NCBI RefSeq assembly: GCF_013409995.1
Contig: NZ_JACCBX010000002.1
Span: 39,827-103,826, forward strand
Length of the DNA: 64,000 nucleotides
Direction: 5' to 3'
From: Neobacillus driksii
GTDB lineage: Bacteria; Bacillota; Bacilli; Bacillales; Cytobacillaceae
Below the pieces are notes generated by a model. The model made no database searches. It saw nothing but the letters and a program-made list of their open reading frames with translations, and had not been told where the DNA came from. Below are positions 1 through 7,669 of this stretch, one piece after another (within the stretch, counting starts at the first letter, position 1; the number at the start of each line of letters is the position of its first letter). The position numbers and the translations under genes are program-made.

Positions 1-203
1 GTAAACACTCTGGCGGCAGCAAGGGATCTAAAGGCGGTAAACACTCTGGCGGCAGCAAGGGATCTAAAGGCGGTAAACACTCTGGCGGCAGCAAGGGATC
101 TAAAGGCGGTAAACACTCTGGCGGCAGCAAGGGCAGTAAAGAATCCAAGGGCGGACACAGTTCAGGTGGAGGAAAAGGCAAAAACTCAAAAGGAAAAAAA
201 TAA
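1..203 (+). CDS. Lys/Gly/Ser-rich tandem-repeat protein, C-terminal end (5'-truncated)
   Basis: The reading frame is open from the window edge (first full codon at base 3) to TAA at 201-203. It encodes tandem copies of the 12-residue unit KHSGGSKGSKGG, followed by a short tail rich in Lys, Gly and Ser. The start lies upstream of the window. The very basic low-complexity composition suggests a surface, coat or nucleic-acid-binding tail, but I recognise no family. An intrinsic terminator follows directly, supporting this frame and strand. Confidence 0.6.
   Translation, partial: KHSGGSKGSKGGKHSGGSKGSKGGKHSGGSKGSKGGKHSGGSKGSKESKGGHSSGGGKGKNSKGKK
3..146 (+). repeat. 36-bp in-frame tandem repeat
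   Basis: Three nearly identical 36-bp copies start at 3, 39 and 75; a diverging fourth starts at 111. The period is a multiple of three and keeps the Lys/Gly/Ser-rich frame, so this is a coding repeat, able to change copy number without frameshift. Confidence 0.85.
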
Positions 204-211
204 TAATTCTC

Positions 212-241
212 AAACCGGTACCTCTGGAGTACCGGTTTTTT
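212..241 (+). terminator. Intrinsic terminator of the repeat protein
   Basis: A 10-bp perfect stem (AAACCGGTAC with GTACCGGTTT) with a 7-base loop is followed by a T run, 9 bases after the stop codon. Confidence 0.85.
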
Positions 242-504
242 GTTGTACCAGGTAATTTCTTATGATAGTCGCCTATAAAAGAACCCTCTAGGCATTGGTT
301 TAGTTGACAAAAATTAGACGTTAATCCAACCATTATTTCAAGAAAATTACTAGATACTTGCTGATTTACATAAATTCAAGATATTCGTTTAGTTCAAGCC
401 TCTAAGAACCTACGTATGATATAGCAAAGGACAAGAGAAGAGAAGATAAGGAGATTTCTTAGAATGAAATTTTAATATAGATTGAAAGGAGAGAATTAAC
501 ATAT

Positions 505-1860
505 ATGTATCAACCATCGACGGTAATCATAACCGTATTGGCATTTTTTCTAACCATGGTGATGATTTTTATCCGTCCGAAAAATATGAATGAGGCTATT
601 CCTGCAACCATTGGTGCAGTCATTGTCATGTTAAGCGGCAGCGTTTCTCTAGCTGACTTAATGGATATAGGCTCGAAAGTCACAGGGGCGGCTGTAACCA
701 TCATTGCAACAATTGTTATGGCGATTGTACTAGAAAGTTTTGGCTTTTTTAGATGGACGGCGGCACTGATGTTAAAAGTATCAAAAGGGTCCGGAATTCG
801 TTTATTCTGGTATACATTATTACTTTGCTTTTTGATGACAATGTTTTTCAATAATGACGGAAGTATATTAATTACCACACCTATTCTCATTCTTATATTT
901 AAAAATATCGGTTTAAAGAACCGCCAAAAGATACCATACCTATTAAGTGGTGCCTTAATCGCGACTGCTTCGAGTGCTCCAATTGGAGTAAGTAATATTG
1001 TTAATTTAATTGCGCTAAAAATTATTGGTATGGACCTTTACCTTCAAACAGCCATGATGTTTGTTCCAGCCACTCTTGGACTACTATTTTTGGCTTATTT
1101 ACTACTCCTCGTTTTCAAGAAGGACATCCCTAAAGAAATCCGACTCCATTCTTATACGCTGCCGTTGTTGAATAACAATCGTTTTCACCCATTACAAAGA
1201 AAAAACGAGGATATGTTTGAAAAACAAAAGAAGTTAATGATTCAAATGCTCATCTTTGTCTTTATCGTTAGAATCAGCCTTTTTGTAGCTTCGTTTTTGA
1301 ATATCTCTGTTTCTTTGATAGCCGTATTAGGTTCAATCATTTTACTCATCTGGAGATGGATTCACCTAAAGAAAAATCCAAAAGACGTTTTATTTAAAAT
1401 ACCTTGGCATATCTTGATTTTCGCTTTCTGTATGTATGTAATCATATATGGATTACACAATATTGGGTTAACAGCCCTTCTGGTAGAACATTTAAGTTCT
1501 ATTGTAAATGGCAGTTTACTTCACGCAAGCGTTACCATGGGAATCATAACTGCATTCCTATCGAATCTATTTAATAACCACCCGGCATTAATGGTTTCGA
1601 CACTTGCATTAACAGAGATGGGATTAAAACCATTATTAACACAAACCGTTTACTTAGCAAATATTATTGGGAGTGATATCGGTTCCTTAATCCTGCCGAT
1701 TGGTACCCTTGCCACATTAATTTGGATGGATATCTTGAAGAAAAACAAGATTACCATAACCTGGATGGATTATATAAAAGTCACCATCATTGTCATTCCG
1801 CCAACGCTCGTTTTTACTCTTATAGGACTATACCTATGGCTGCTGCTAGTATTTGTATAA
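505..1860 (+). CDS. ArsB/NhaD-family membrane carrier
   Basis: A 451-residue, strongly hydrophobic protein of the ion transporter superfamily that includes ArsB (arsenite), NhaD (Na+/H+) and CitM (citrate) carriers. About ten membrane segments are visible, with the family's re-entrant signatures: MFFNNDGSILITTP near residue 112 and LFNNHPALM in the second half. Start ATG 505 has an AAGGAGAG box upstream, and a strong terminator follows, so it looks monocistronic. The substrate cannot be read from sequence. It is 19 kb from the arsenic genes and has no arsR or arsC beside it, so arsenite export is only one possibility. Confidence 0.75.
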   Translation: MYQPSTVIITVLAFFLTMVMIFIRPKNMNEAIPATIGAVIVMLSGSVSLADLMDIGSKVTGAAVTIIATIVMAIVLESFGFFRWTAALMLKVSKGSGIRLFWYTLLLCFLMTMFFNNDGSILITTPILILIFKNIGLKNRQKIPYLLSGALIATASSAPIGVSNIVNLIALKIIGMDLYLQTAMMFVPATLGLLFLAYLLLLVFKKDIPKEIRLHSYTLPLLNNNRFHPLQRKNEDMFEKQKKLMIQMLIFVFIVRISLFVASFLNISVSLIAVLGSIILLIWRWIHLKKNPKDVLFKIPWHILIFAFCMYVIIYGLHNIGLTALLVEHLSSIVNGSLLHASVTMGIITAFLSNLFNNHPALMVSTLALTEMGLKPLLTQTVYLANIIGSDIGSLILPIGTLATLIWMDILKKNKITITWMDYIKVTIIVIPPTLVFTLIGLYLWLLLVFV

Positions 1861-1886
1861 AGTGTATAATTGTAAATTGCATTAGT

Positions 1887-1925
1887 GCCAACAGGTCTAA
1901 CGTTATAGACCTGTTGGCTTATTTT
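1887..1925 (+). terminator. Intrinsic terminator of the ArsB/NhaD carrier gene
   Basis: Perfect 13-bp stem GCCAACAGGTCTA / TAGACCTGTTGGC followed by a T-rich stretch. Confidence 0.85.
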
Positions 1926-2021
1926 AGTAAGTCCAAGTTTCCTTTTATAATAGAAATTAAGTTCAATTCATTTTTTGTTTTAAGGGAATATTAGTAAGGA
2001 TACTATTCGAGGACGTGAACT

Positions 2022-2894
2022 ATGGATTTTTTGTCAATCTCACAAAATATTTCGGAATACATAAAAGAGTATTTAGTCTTAAAATTATTGATTATGGTTT
2101 TGTTTTTGGTGATTGGCACTTATTTAATCAATCGATCAGTGGATTGGTTCTTTAGAAAGTCTAATTTATTGGATGAAGAAGTAGAACAAACCATCCAAGG
2201 TGTTATCCGCTCGACCTTAAGATATGCAGTTGGGATTATTCTGCTGATATTTCTAATCAGCCAATTTGTAGACCTTAAGGGCATTCTCGCGGGTGCAGGG
2301 ATTGTAGGGGTAATTGTTGGTTTTGCGGCACAACAATTGTTAAAAGATATACTTCTTGGCTTTATTCGATTAACAGATAAAGAATTTCGAGTTGGTCATT
2401 TTGTGACATTCAACGGACAGATATCAGGGACCATAGAAGAAATAGGGATACGCTTTATGCAAATTCGTGAATGGTCTGGTAAACTTCTTACAATTCCGCA
2501 TGGGGAAATAAGGACGATACAAAATTATAACAAAGGGCGAATGCGTGTAATCGAGAGAATAACCGTTAGCTATCAAGAAGATCCGCGGAGAATTAAGCAA
2601 TTATTGGAAGCAGTTTGTGCTGCCTGTAATGAAAAACTTGATCAAAGTTTATTAAGACTAGAAGATGGCTCTCCTGAAGAATGCTTTCAGTACGTTGGGA
2701 TTACAGACTTAAATCCAAATCTTAAATATGTCGGATATGAGTTTTGTGTGGTTGGTTTAGTGAATCCGGATGATTACTTCGAAACTTCTCGGCAGGTTAG
2801 GTTCGAGCTAATGTCTGTTTTCTATGAGTATCAAGTACAGATGCCAGCTTCAAACTTTGCGTTACTTCCTCAAAAAGAACCTCAGGAAGAGTAG
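2022..2894 (+). CDS. MscS-family mechanosensitive channel
   Basis: A 290-residue small-conductance mechanosensitive channel, which releases solutes on hypo-osmotic shock. Three membrane segments lie at about residues 18-36, 66-84 and 87-113. The third is the Gly/Ala-rich pore helix (GAGIVGVIVGFAAQQLLKD region), followed by the cytoplasmic beta domain with the usual PHGEI-type segment. Size and arrangement match short three-helix MscS proteins such as B. subtilis YkuT. Start ATG 2022 follows a GAGGACGTG box. The channel fold is clear; the exact orthologue is not. Confidence 0.88.
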   Translation: MDFLSISQNISEYIKEYLVLKLLIMVLFLVIGTYLINRSVDWFFRKSNLLDEEVEQTIQGVIRSTLRYAVGIILLIFLISQFVDLKGILAGAGIVGVIVGFAAQQLLKDILLGFIRLTDKEFRVGHFVTFNGQISGTIEEIGIRFMQIREWSGKLLTIPHGEIRTIQNYNKGRMRVIERITVSYQEDPRRIKQLLEAVCAACNEKLDQSLLRLEDGSPEECFQYVGITDLNPNLKYVGYEFCVVGLVNPDDYFETSRQVRFELMSVFYEYQVQMPASNFALLPQKEPQEE

Positions 2895-2976
2895 TAATAA
2901 AATGATTCGCCCATTCCCTAGACATCTATCCCGCATACACTGAAAGAAAAGATTTTTAGTAAGGGGATGCGGAAAT

Positions 2977-3296
2977 ATGACAAATCTAAGAATGTTTGGT
3001 GGACACCATGGAGGGCATCACGGAGGGCATCATGGAGGGCACATGGCGGACATCACGGCGGACATCACGGCGGGCATCACGGCGGGCACCATCATGGGCA
3101 CTTTCGACATGGTTATGGATATGGAGGATTTGGTGGAGCACCATTTGTAGGAGGTTTACTAGGAGGTTTGGCTGCAGGAGCAATAGGTTCACCCGGCTAT
3201 GGCGCATATCCTTATCCTTATCCTTATCCGGTAGCAACACCTTATCCGGCACCATACCCAGGCTATTATCCATATAGCAGTTACCCATATTATTAA
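2977..3296 (+). pseudogene. His/Gly-rich and Pro/Tyr-rich small protein, single-base frameshift
   Basis: From ATG 2977 (AAGGGG box 10 bases upstream) the frame encodes a short leader, then GGHHGGHHGG-type repeats. The His/Gly repeat leaves this frame at 3042/3043 and continues in the next one through GGHHHGHFRHGYGYGG, a Gly/Ala hydrophobic segment and a Tyr/Pro-rich tail ending at 3296. Adding one C after 3042 (CACATGG to CACCATGG) rejoins both halves into a coherent protein of about 107 residues. The ATG at 2967 in the downstream frame sits directly on the ribosome binding site and gives an uncharacteristic Trp/Arg-rich start. His/Gly-rich proteins of this sort are often spore or metal-binding proteins; no function is assigned. 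Confidence 0.65.
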
Positions 3297-3310
3297 ATTA
3301 GTAAACTACA

Positions 3311-3337
3311 GCCCTTTCTTAACGAAAGGGTATTTTT
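3311..3337 (+). terminator. Intrinsic terminator
   Basis: Stem CCCTTTC / GAAAGGG with loop TTAAC followed by a T-rich run, 15 bases after the His/Gly-rich gene. Confidence 0.8.
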
Positions 3338-3433
3338 GTGTTTTTTTTAATTAACCAAGTTTTCCATTGAAAAACTTGAACTATTCTACCTCATCCTGAA
3401 TATATTTTAGGGAAGAGAGCAAAGGGAGGGAAG

Positions 3434-4114
3434 ATGATGAGTTTCCGCGCTGACCAAATGTCAGAACCGCGCCGTAGAATCATACAGTTTATCAAAAAAA
3501 ACGGATCCTCATCAATGAGCGAGCTGGCTTCCGTCTTAGATATAAGTGGTGAAGGAGTACGGCAGCACCTTCTTCAATTAGAAAAAGAAGGATGGGTGAC
3601 TCGACATTCAGAAAACAATGGTGTTGGTCGTCCTGTACTACAGTATCGCTTAACAACTGCAGGCGAACATCTATTCGAAAAAAATTATGATCACTTAACG
3701 ATTGAAGTTTTAGATACATTAGCAAATTCCCTAGGAGAAGAAGCAGTAAAACATTTACTTTCCGCTATGATTGAATCAAGAATTGTCCAGTGGGAACCAA
3801 AATTAAAAGGATTACCCACAGACGAGCGTCTAAATGTTTTAAAGGATTTCTATAAAAAAGATGATTCATTTATGGAAATAGAAAATAAAAATCATACTTA
3901 TTCCCTGATTGAACGTAACTGCCCCTTCCATAATGTTGCATTGCAGCGACCTATACTTTGTAGTGTAAGTGTTTCTGTCTTAACACATTTATTAGGATGT
4001 ACTGTAAAGCGAGAGAAACGACTTCAGAATGGTGATGGTTGTTGTGTTTTTCAGGTTCTTTTGGATGAACCTGTTAGTGAAAACACTCCTCGAATCATCA
4101 TTGAGGATGAGTAG
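3434..4114 (+). CDS. SufR-like helix-turn-helix regulator with iron-sulfur ligand cysteines
   Basis: A 226-residue DeoR/ArsR-type winged helix-turn-helix protein. Residues about 14-75 form the DNA-binding domain (SELASVLDISGEGVRQHLLQLE). The C-terminal half carries Cys163, Cys176, Cys189 and Cys203/204, a C-X12-C-X12-C-X13-C spacing that resembles the iron-sulfur ligand set of cyanobacterial SufR, a repressor of Fe-S assembly genes. No suf genes are adjacent. It is followed by folE and a CDGSH iron-sulfur gene, so it may control these. The family call is good; cluster binding and targets are inference. Confidence 0.75.
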   Translation: MMSFRADQMSEPRRRIIQFIKKNGSSSMSELASVLDISGEGVRQHLLQLEKEGWVTRHSENNGVGRPVLQYRLTTAGEHLFEKNYDHLTIEVLDTLANSLGEEAVKHLLSAMIESRIVQWEPKLKGLPTDERLNVLKDFYKKDDSFMEIENKNHTYSLIERNCPFHNVALQRPILCSVSVSVLTHLLGCTVKREKRLQNGDGCCVFQVLLDEPVSENTPRIIIEDE

Positions 4115-4144
4115 TCCTAAAAACCAAAAAGGGATGATGTGATC

Positions 4145-4795
4145 ATGAAGAGTGAGCAGTTACAGATTTTATCTAAAAAATATCCACATTTATTTAACCA
4201 GCTAACTGATAGCGAAAATGGCAACATTACCAGTGTTACTCAGTTTTCAGAGGCAGTAAAACAATTAATTAAACTTTGCGGCGACGACCCCGAGCGTGAT
4301 GGTTTACTGGATACTCCGTTTAGAGTCCTTAAAGCTTTTCTTGAGTACACAGAGGGGTACAACGTAGATCCGAAAATTCATTTAGAAAAAACGTTTGATA
4401 TTCATCATAAAGGTCTCATTCTAATAAAAGATATTGAGTTTTACTCATTATGTGAACATCACTTTTCTCCTTTCTTTGGAGTCGCACATATTGGATATAT
4501 TCCTAAAGAAAAAATTACAGGTCTTTCTAAGATGGGGCGATTAGTGGAAGGTTACGCAAAAAGATTTCAAGTTCAAGAAAGATTAACGACACAGATAGCA
4601 GAAGCAATTGAAGAGGAATTGGATCCAGAAGGAACCATTGTGGTGGTAGAAGCGAAGCATATGTGTATGTGCAGCAGAGGAATAAAGAAGGCGAAGACCG
4701 TTACCACAACATCCAGTCTTCTTGGAATCTATGAAAATCGACCAGATCTTCGTGCTGAATTTTATTCGCTAATAAAAACACAAGGGAGTAAGTGA
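4145..4795 (+). CDS. folE: GTP cyclohydrolase I
   Basis: Converts GTP to 7,8-dihydroneopterin triphosphate, the first step of folate and pterin synthesis. Family motifs are complete: the zinc Cys in the SLCEHH segment near residue 103, GLSKMGRLVEGYAKRFQ, and the second zinc Cys in HMCMCSRGIKK. About 216 residues, normal for the family. ATG 4145 is preferred; an in-frame GTG at 4139 is possible. It lies 30 bases after the SufR-like gene and one base before the next start at 4797, so the three probably form an operon. Confidence 0.95.
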   Translation: MKSEQLQILSKKYPHLFNQLTDSENGNITSVTQFSEAVKQLIKLCGDDPERDGLLDTPFRVLKAFLEYTEGYNVDPKIHLEKTFDIHHKGLILIKDIEFYSLCEHHFSPFFGVAHIGYIPKEKITGLSKMGRLVEGYAKRFQVQERLTTQIAEAIEEELDPEGTIVVVEAKHMCMCSRGIKKAKTVTTTSSLLGIYENRPDLRAEFYSLIKTQGSK

Positions 4796-4796
4796 C

Positions 4797-4984
4797 ATGA
4801 ATAATCAAATAAAAATCTCCGATAATGGTCCGTTAGAAGTAAGCGGTGATTTTCAGAAGGTAACGAATATCCGAAAAAAGGAAAAGTATATCTTTGCAGA
4901 TGCGGACTATCGAATAAGAAACCTTTTTGTGATGGATCCCATAAGCGAGGCGGATTTGAAAGCAGCCCCAGAGTTTCAGGATAA
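4797..4984 (+). CDS. CDGSH iron-sulfur protein, readable only after a -1 frameshift
   Basis: ATG 4797 opens a frame beginning MNNQIKISDNGPLEVSGDFQ, the usual N-terminus of bacterial CDGSH proteins. The signature itself (YLCRCGLSNKKPFCDGSHK, with three Cys and one His as 2Fe-2S ligands) lies in the -1 frame, and that frame stops at TAA 4982-4984. Joining the frames at A_AAA_AAG (4874-4880) gives a 62-residue protein of normal family length. The unshifted frame runs on to 5090, but its tail is unlike anything and contains a strong terminator at 5004-5036. Explanations are programmed -1 frameshifting, loss of one A from the A run, or a base-call error. Co-transcription with folE is likely. Confidence 0.75.
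4855..4880 (+). promoter_or_regulatory. Candidate -1 ribosomal frameshift site
   Basis: The heptamer A_AAA_AAG occupies 4874-4880 in the correct phase (codons CGA AAA AAG). This is the slippery sequence known from E. coli dnaX. A Shine-Dalgarno-like AGAAGG (4855-4860) lies 13 bases upstream, close to the spacing of stimulatory SD elements. Only a weak 4-bp hairpin is visible downstream (4890-4901). Confidence 0.4.
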
Positions 4985-5003
4985 TGTTTTTATATTAGGT
5001 ATC

Positions 5004-5036
5004 AAGGATGACATTTACGTGATGTCATTCTTTTTT
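5004..5036 (+). terminator. Intrinsic terminator after the CDGSH gene
   Basis: Eleven-bp stem (5004-5014 with 5022-5032, one G-T pair) with a 7-base loop, running into six T. It lies 20 bases after the CDGSH stop at 4984 and inside the unshifted reading frame, which argues against that frame being the real gene. Confidence 0.85.
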
Positions 5037-5140
5037 GTTAATAGAGAGCCTTTTTTAAAAAAAAGGCACGAAGCAAGGGTTTGTCTTTAACCTTTACTTC
5101 TTACTTTCAATACTATAGTAATAAAAGGCAGGTGAGTAAA

Positions 5141-5941
5141 ATGTACTTGGTCGGCTTTTATTCGCCAAAGGCGAAATCAGGTGTTACGGAATTATCATTA
5201 TCTATTTATCATTGGTTAAAAATGAATACAGATTTATCAGCTGCATTTATTTCATATGGTACATTAGAAAAAGAAGGTCTCTCTGAAGAGGTCATCCATG
5301 AATTTTCTAAATTATCTCTTCCCGAACAAAAACGAATCGTAAAAAACATGAAAAAAGAGTACGATATTATTATTTATGATGCTTCAAGCCAGCTTTCTGA
5401 AGGAGTATTAAAGCTTTTGCCTATTGTCGATCGATTATTTGTTGTTGGCGAAGAAAATACAGACTTTGCAGTAAAACTCCATCAAATCATTCAATTTAAC
5501 AAAATGTTTGATAAAAGTGTAAAAAATTTCATCCAACATTTAAAAGGAAATAAAACCTTTATTATTCGTGAGCAAAAGGAAGGCCGTGTGATTGGCTTTA
5601 ATCATACAAAAAAAGAAACAAATGATATTGGGCAAATGGTATATCGAGATTATGTAACACGATATCTAGAAGAAAAGTTTATTGAAAAAAATGAAAAAAT
5701 TTATAAAAAAATTAAACAAATCCCAAAGGAGACTTTGTTTCGAGGCTTATATGATCTTGGGATTGATTTTGAGAAAGCGTTGTTATTTCATGAATATGTT
5801 CTTTTGCGTGAAGCGTTAGGGCAAAATTATGAGGAAGCACTCGAAAATCTTTTCCCGCTATTAATCAATTCATCATTTGCAGAAATACTAGAAAAATTTC
5901 AAAATGAAATTAAATTTATCACAAAACTAAAATTATCCTAA
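5141..5941 (+). CDS. ParA/MinD-like P-loop protein with degenerate Walker A
   Basis: A 266-residue protein whose first strand and loop (MYLVGFYSPKAKSGVTELS) match the position of the ParA/MinD/AAA-31 nucleotide-binding loop, but the GKGGVGKT residues are not conserved. A second match is YDIIIYDASS at the usual YDxIIIDTPP site. The second half is rich in Lys, Glu and Phe and unrecognised. It has probably lost normal ATP hydrolysis. Start ATG 5141 (AGGTGAG box) is chosen over upstream in-frame codons that overlap the previous terminator. Function unknown; separate terminators on both sides suggest it is transcribed alone. Confidence 0.5.
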   Translation: MYLVGFYSPKAKSGVTELSLSIYHWLKMNTDLSAAFISYGTLEKEGLSEEVIHEFSKLSLPEQKRIVKNMKKEYDIIIYDASSQLSEGVLKLLPIVDRLFVVGEENTDFAVKLHQIIQFNKMFDKSVKNFIQHLKGNKTFIIREQKEGRVIGFNHTKKETNDIGQMVYRDYVTRYLEEKFIEKNEKIYKKIKQIPKETLFRGLYDLGIDFEKALLFHEYVLLREALGQNYEEALENLFPLLINSSFAEILEKFQNEIKFITKLKLS

Positions 5942-5946
5942 AAAAG

Positions 5947-5973
5947 TCAGGAACCTACCTTCCTGATTTTTTT
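5947..5973 (+). terminator. Intrinsic terminator
   Basis: Stem TCAGGAA / TTCCTGA with loop CCTACC and seven T, 6 bases after the ParA-like gene. Confidence 0.85.
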
Positions 5974-6112
5974 GATAACAGTTATACCTATTAATCATAA
6001 ATACTTAACAAATTTCCCTTTTACGGTATAATATTTTAGAAAATGGTTGAAGATGTAATCTATTTCTATTACTATTTTTATGTAGAGCCAAAGTTGAAAG
6101 TGAGTGGACAGA

Positions 6113-6832
6113 ATGGGCCGTAAATGGAACAATATTAAAGAAAAGAAAGCCTCAAAGGATGCAAATACAAGTCGTATTTATGCAAAATTTGGAGTTGAAA
6201 TTTATGTTGCAGCGAGAAGAGGCGAACCGAATCCTGAATCAAACCAGGCATTAAAGTTCGTTTTAGAACGTGCGAAAACCTACAATGTACCTAGACACAT
6301 CATTGACCGTGCGATAGACAAAGCAAAAGGCGGATCAGAAGAAAGCTACTCTGAACTCCGTTATGAAGGTTTTGGACCTAACGGATCAATGGTCATCGTG
6401 GATGCGTTAACCAATAACGTGAACCGAACAGCTTCTGACGTACGTGCGGCATTTGGTAAGAATGGCGGAAACATGGGTGTCAGCGGATCTGTGGCCTATA
6501 TGTTTGACCCAACAGCGGTTATTGGTCTTGAAGGTAAAACAGAGGAAGAAGTTCTAGAAATCTTAATGGAAGCGGATGTAGATGTTCGTGACATTATCGA
6601 AGAAGATGAATCTGTTATCGTTTATGCTGAGCCTGATCAGTTCCATGCTGTTCAAGAAGCATTTAAAAATGCGGGTATCACTGAATTTACAGTTGCAGAA
6701 TTAACAATGCTTGCTCAAAACGAAGTGACACTGCCAGAAGACGCTCAAGCAAAGTTCGAAAAAATGATTGATGCGTTGGAAGACCTTGAAGATGTTCAAC
6801 AAGTGTACCACAATGTGGATTTAGGTGAATAG
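6113..6832 (+). CDS. YebC/PmpR-family protein (YeeI type)
   Basis: A 239-residue member of the YebC/TACO1 family, long annotated as a transcription regulator and more recently linked to translation of difficult sequences such as polyproline. It starts [20 protein letters not shown] and carries the family blocks [15 protein letters not shown], [16 protein letters not shown] and [16 protein letters not shown]. This start pattern fits the YeeI subgroup of Bacillus. ATG 6113 is preferred over GTG 6104 because family members begin MGRKW. It is followed by its own terminator. Confidence 0.92.
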   Translation: MGRKWNNIKEKKASKDANTSRIYAKFGVEIYVAARRGEPNPESNQALKFVLERAKTYNVPRHIIDRAIDKAKGGSEESYSELRYEGFGPNGSMVIVDALTNNVNRTASDVRAAFGKNGGNMGVSGSVAYMFDPTAVIGLEGKTEEEVLEILMEADVDVRDIIEEDESVIVYAEPDQFHAVQEAFKNAGITEFTVAELTMLAQNEVTLPEDAQAKFEKMIDALEDLEDVQQVYHNVDLGE

Positions 6833-6841
6833 GACTTGAAG

Positions 6842-6872
6842 AAGACCTTTGTTTTGACAAAGGTCTTTTCTT
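6842..6872 (+). terminator. Intrinsic terminator of the yebC-type gene
   Basis: Perfect 10-bp stem AAGACCTTTG / CAAAGGTCTT with loop TTTTGA and a T-rich tail. Confidence 0.88.
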
Positions 6873-6904
6873 TTAGATGAGATGAATGGGCAGGTAGGAA
6901 GAAA

Positions 6905-7540
6905 ATGTCGAAAACAATAAAAATTCAACAGCCAAAAATACCAGATGGTTTAACAGCTAGAACGTTTCAACCAATGGAAGATCCTTATTATGAAATGTGT
7001 ATCATAAGTGATTGTTCTATTTTGAGCGAAGAAATACATAGAATACGTTTTGAACAAGTCATTTTTAAAAATGTTACTTTTTTGGATGTTTCTTTTAAAA
7101 GTATAGAATTAACAGATGTTATCTTTGATCACTGTGATTTATCGAACACGGATTTTAGTGATGGCAGCATTCATCGGGTAGAATTTATAGAGTCTAAAAT
7201 TTTAGGGCTTAATCTTTCAGACGCTTCGCTTGGGAACGTTTTATTTGAAAATTGTAATGCAAATATGATTTCGTTTGGTTATGCCAAACTTAAGCAGGTC
7301 AACTTCAATTCTTGTTCACTTCGCAATGCTGACTATTATGAATCCAAATTTAATAAGGTAGCTTTTAATGACTGTGATCTAAATGAAGCCAACTTTGAAC
7401 AAACCCCTTTGAAAGGGATAGATTTGAGCAGCTGCACCTTTGATACCATCAATGTTTCGATAAAAGACCTCGCGGGCTGTGAAGTTACAGCGGAGCAAGG
7501 CTTAGGATTTGCACGATTATTAGGATTGATAATAAAATAA
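6905..7540 (+). CDS. Pentapeptide-repeat protein
   Basis: A 211-residue protein built largely from A(D/N)LXX-like pentapeptides (for example CDLSNTDFSD, CDLNEANFEQ and ADYYESKFNK between about residues 55 and 185), predicted to form a right-handed quadrilateral beta helix. A non-repeat C-terminal segment of about 25 residues ends GLGFARLLGLIIK. The length and single domain resemble Qnr/MfpA-type DNA-gyrase protecting proteins, but most Bacillus pentapeptide proteins have unknown roles. Monocistronic. Confidence 0.85.
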   Translation: MSKTIKIQQPKIPDGLTARTFQPMEDPYYEMCIISDCSILSEEIHRIRFEQVIFKNVTFLDVSFKSIELTDVIFDHCDLSNTDFSDGSIHRVEFIESKILGLNLSDASLGNVLFENCNANMISFGYAKLKQVNFNSCSLRNADYYESKFNKVAFNDCDLNEANFEQTPLKGIDLSSCTFDTINVSIKDLAGCEVTAEQGLGFARLLGLIIK

Positions 7541-7549
7541 AGCTTATCG

Positions 7550-7577
7550 GGAGCAGTCATTACGGATTGCTCCTTCT
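7550..7577 (+). terminator. Probable terminator
   Basis: Stem GGAGCA / TGCTCC around a 12-base loop, followed by TTCTT just after the pentapeptide gene. The T run is weak. Confidence 0.5.
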
Positions 7578-7669
7578 TAAGTAATGGGAAAAATACCTCA
7601 TGTTCATCAATCCATAAGCATGAAATAAAAATGGATACGGCAAACTAATTAAAAAAAGGGGATATATAC

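Noticed and set aside
3-146. CRISPR-like 36-bp repeats
   Set aside because: The repeats are directly adjacent, without spacers, and keep a reading frame ending in a stop and terminator.
1722-1994. Plus-strand frame over the end of the ArsB/NhaD gene
   Set aside because: It runs through the carrier gene in another frame and across the terminator; no ribosome binding site.
2967-3041. Trp/Arg-rich start of the His/Gly protein from ATG 2967
   Set aside because: The ATG abuts the ribosome binding site with no spacing; the other frame continues the GGHH repeat, so this part is an off-frame reading.
4985-5090. Unshifted C-terminal extension of the CDGSH gene to 5090
   Set aside because: It contains a strong intrinsic terminator at 5004-5036 and has no resemblance to any family, while the -1 frame encodes the full CDGSH signature.
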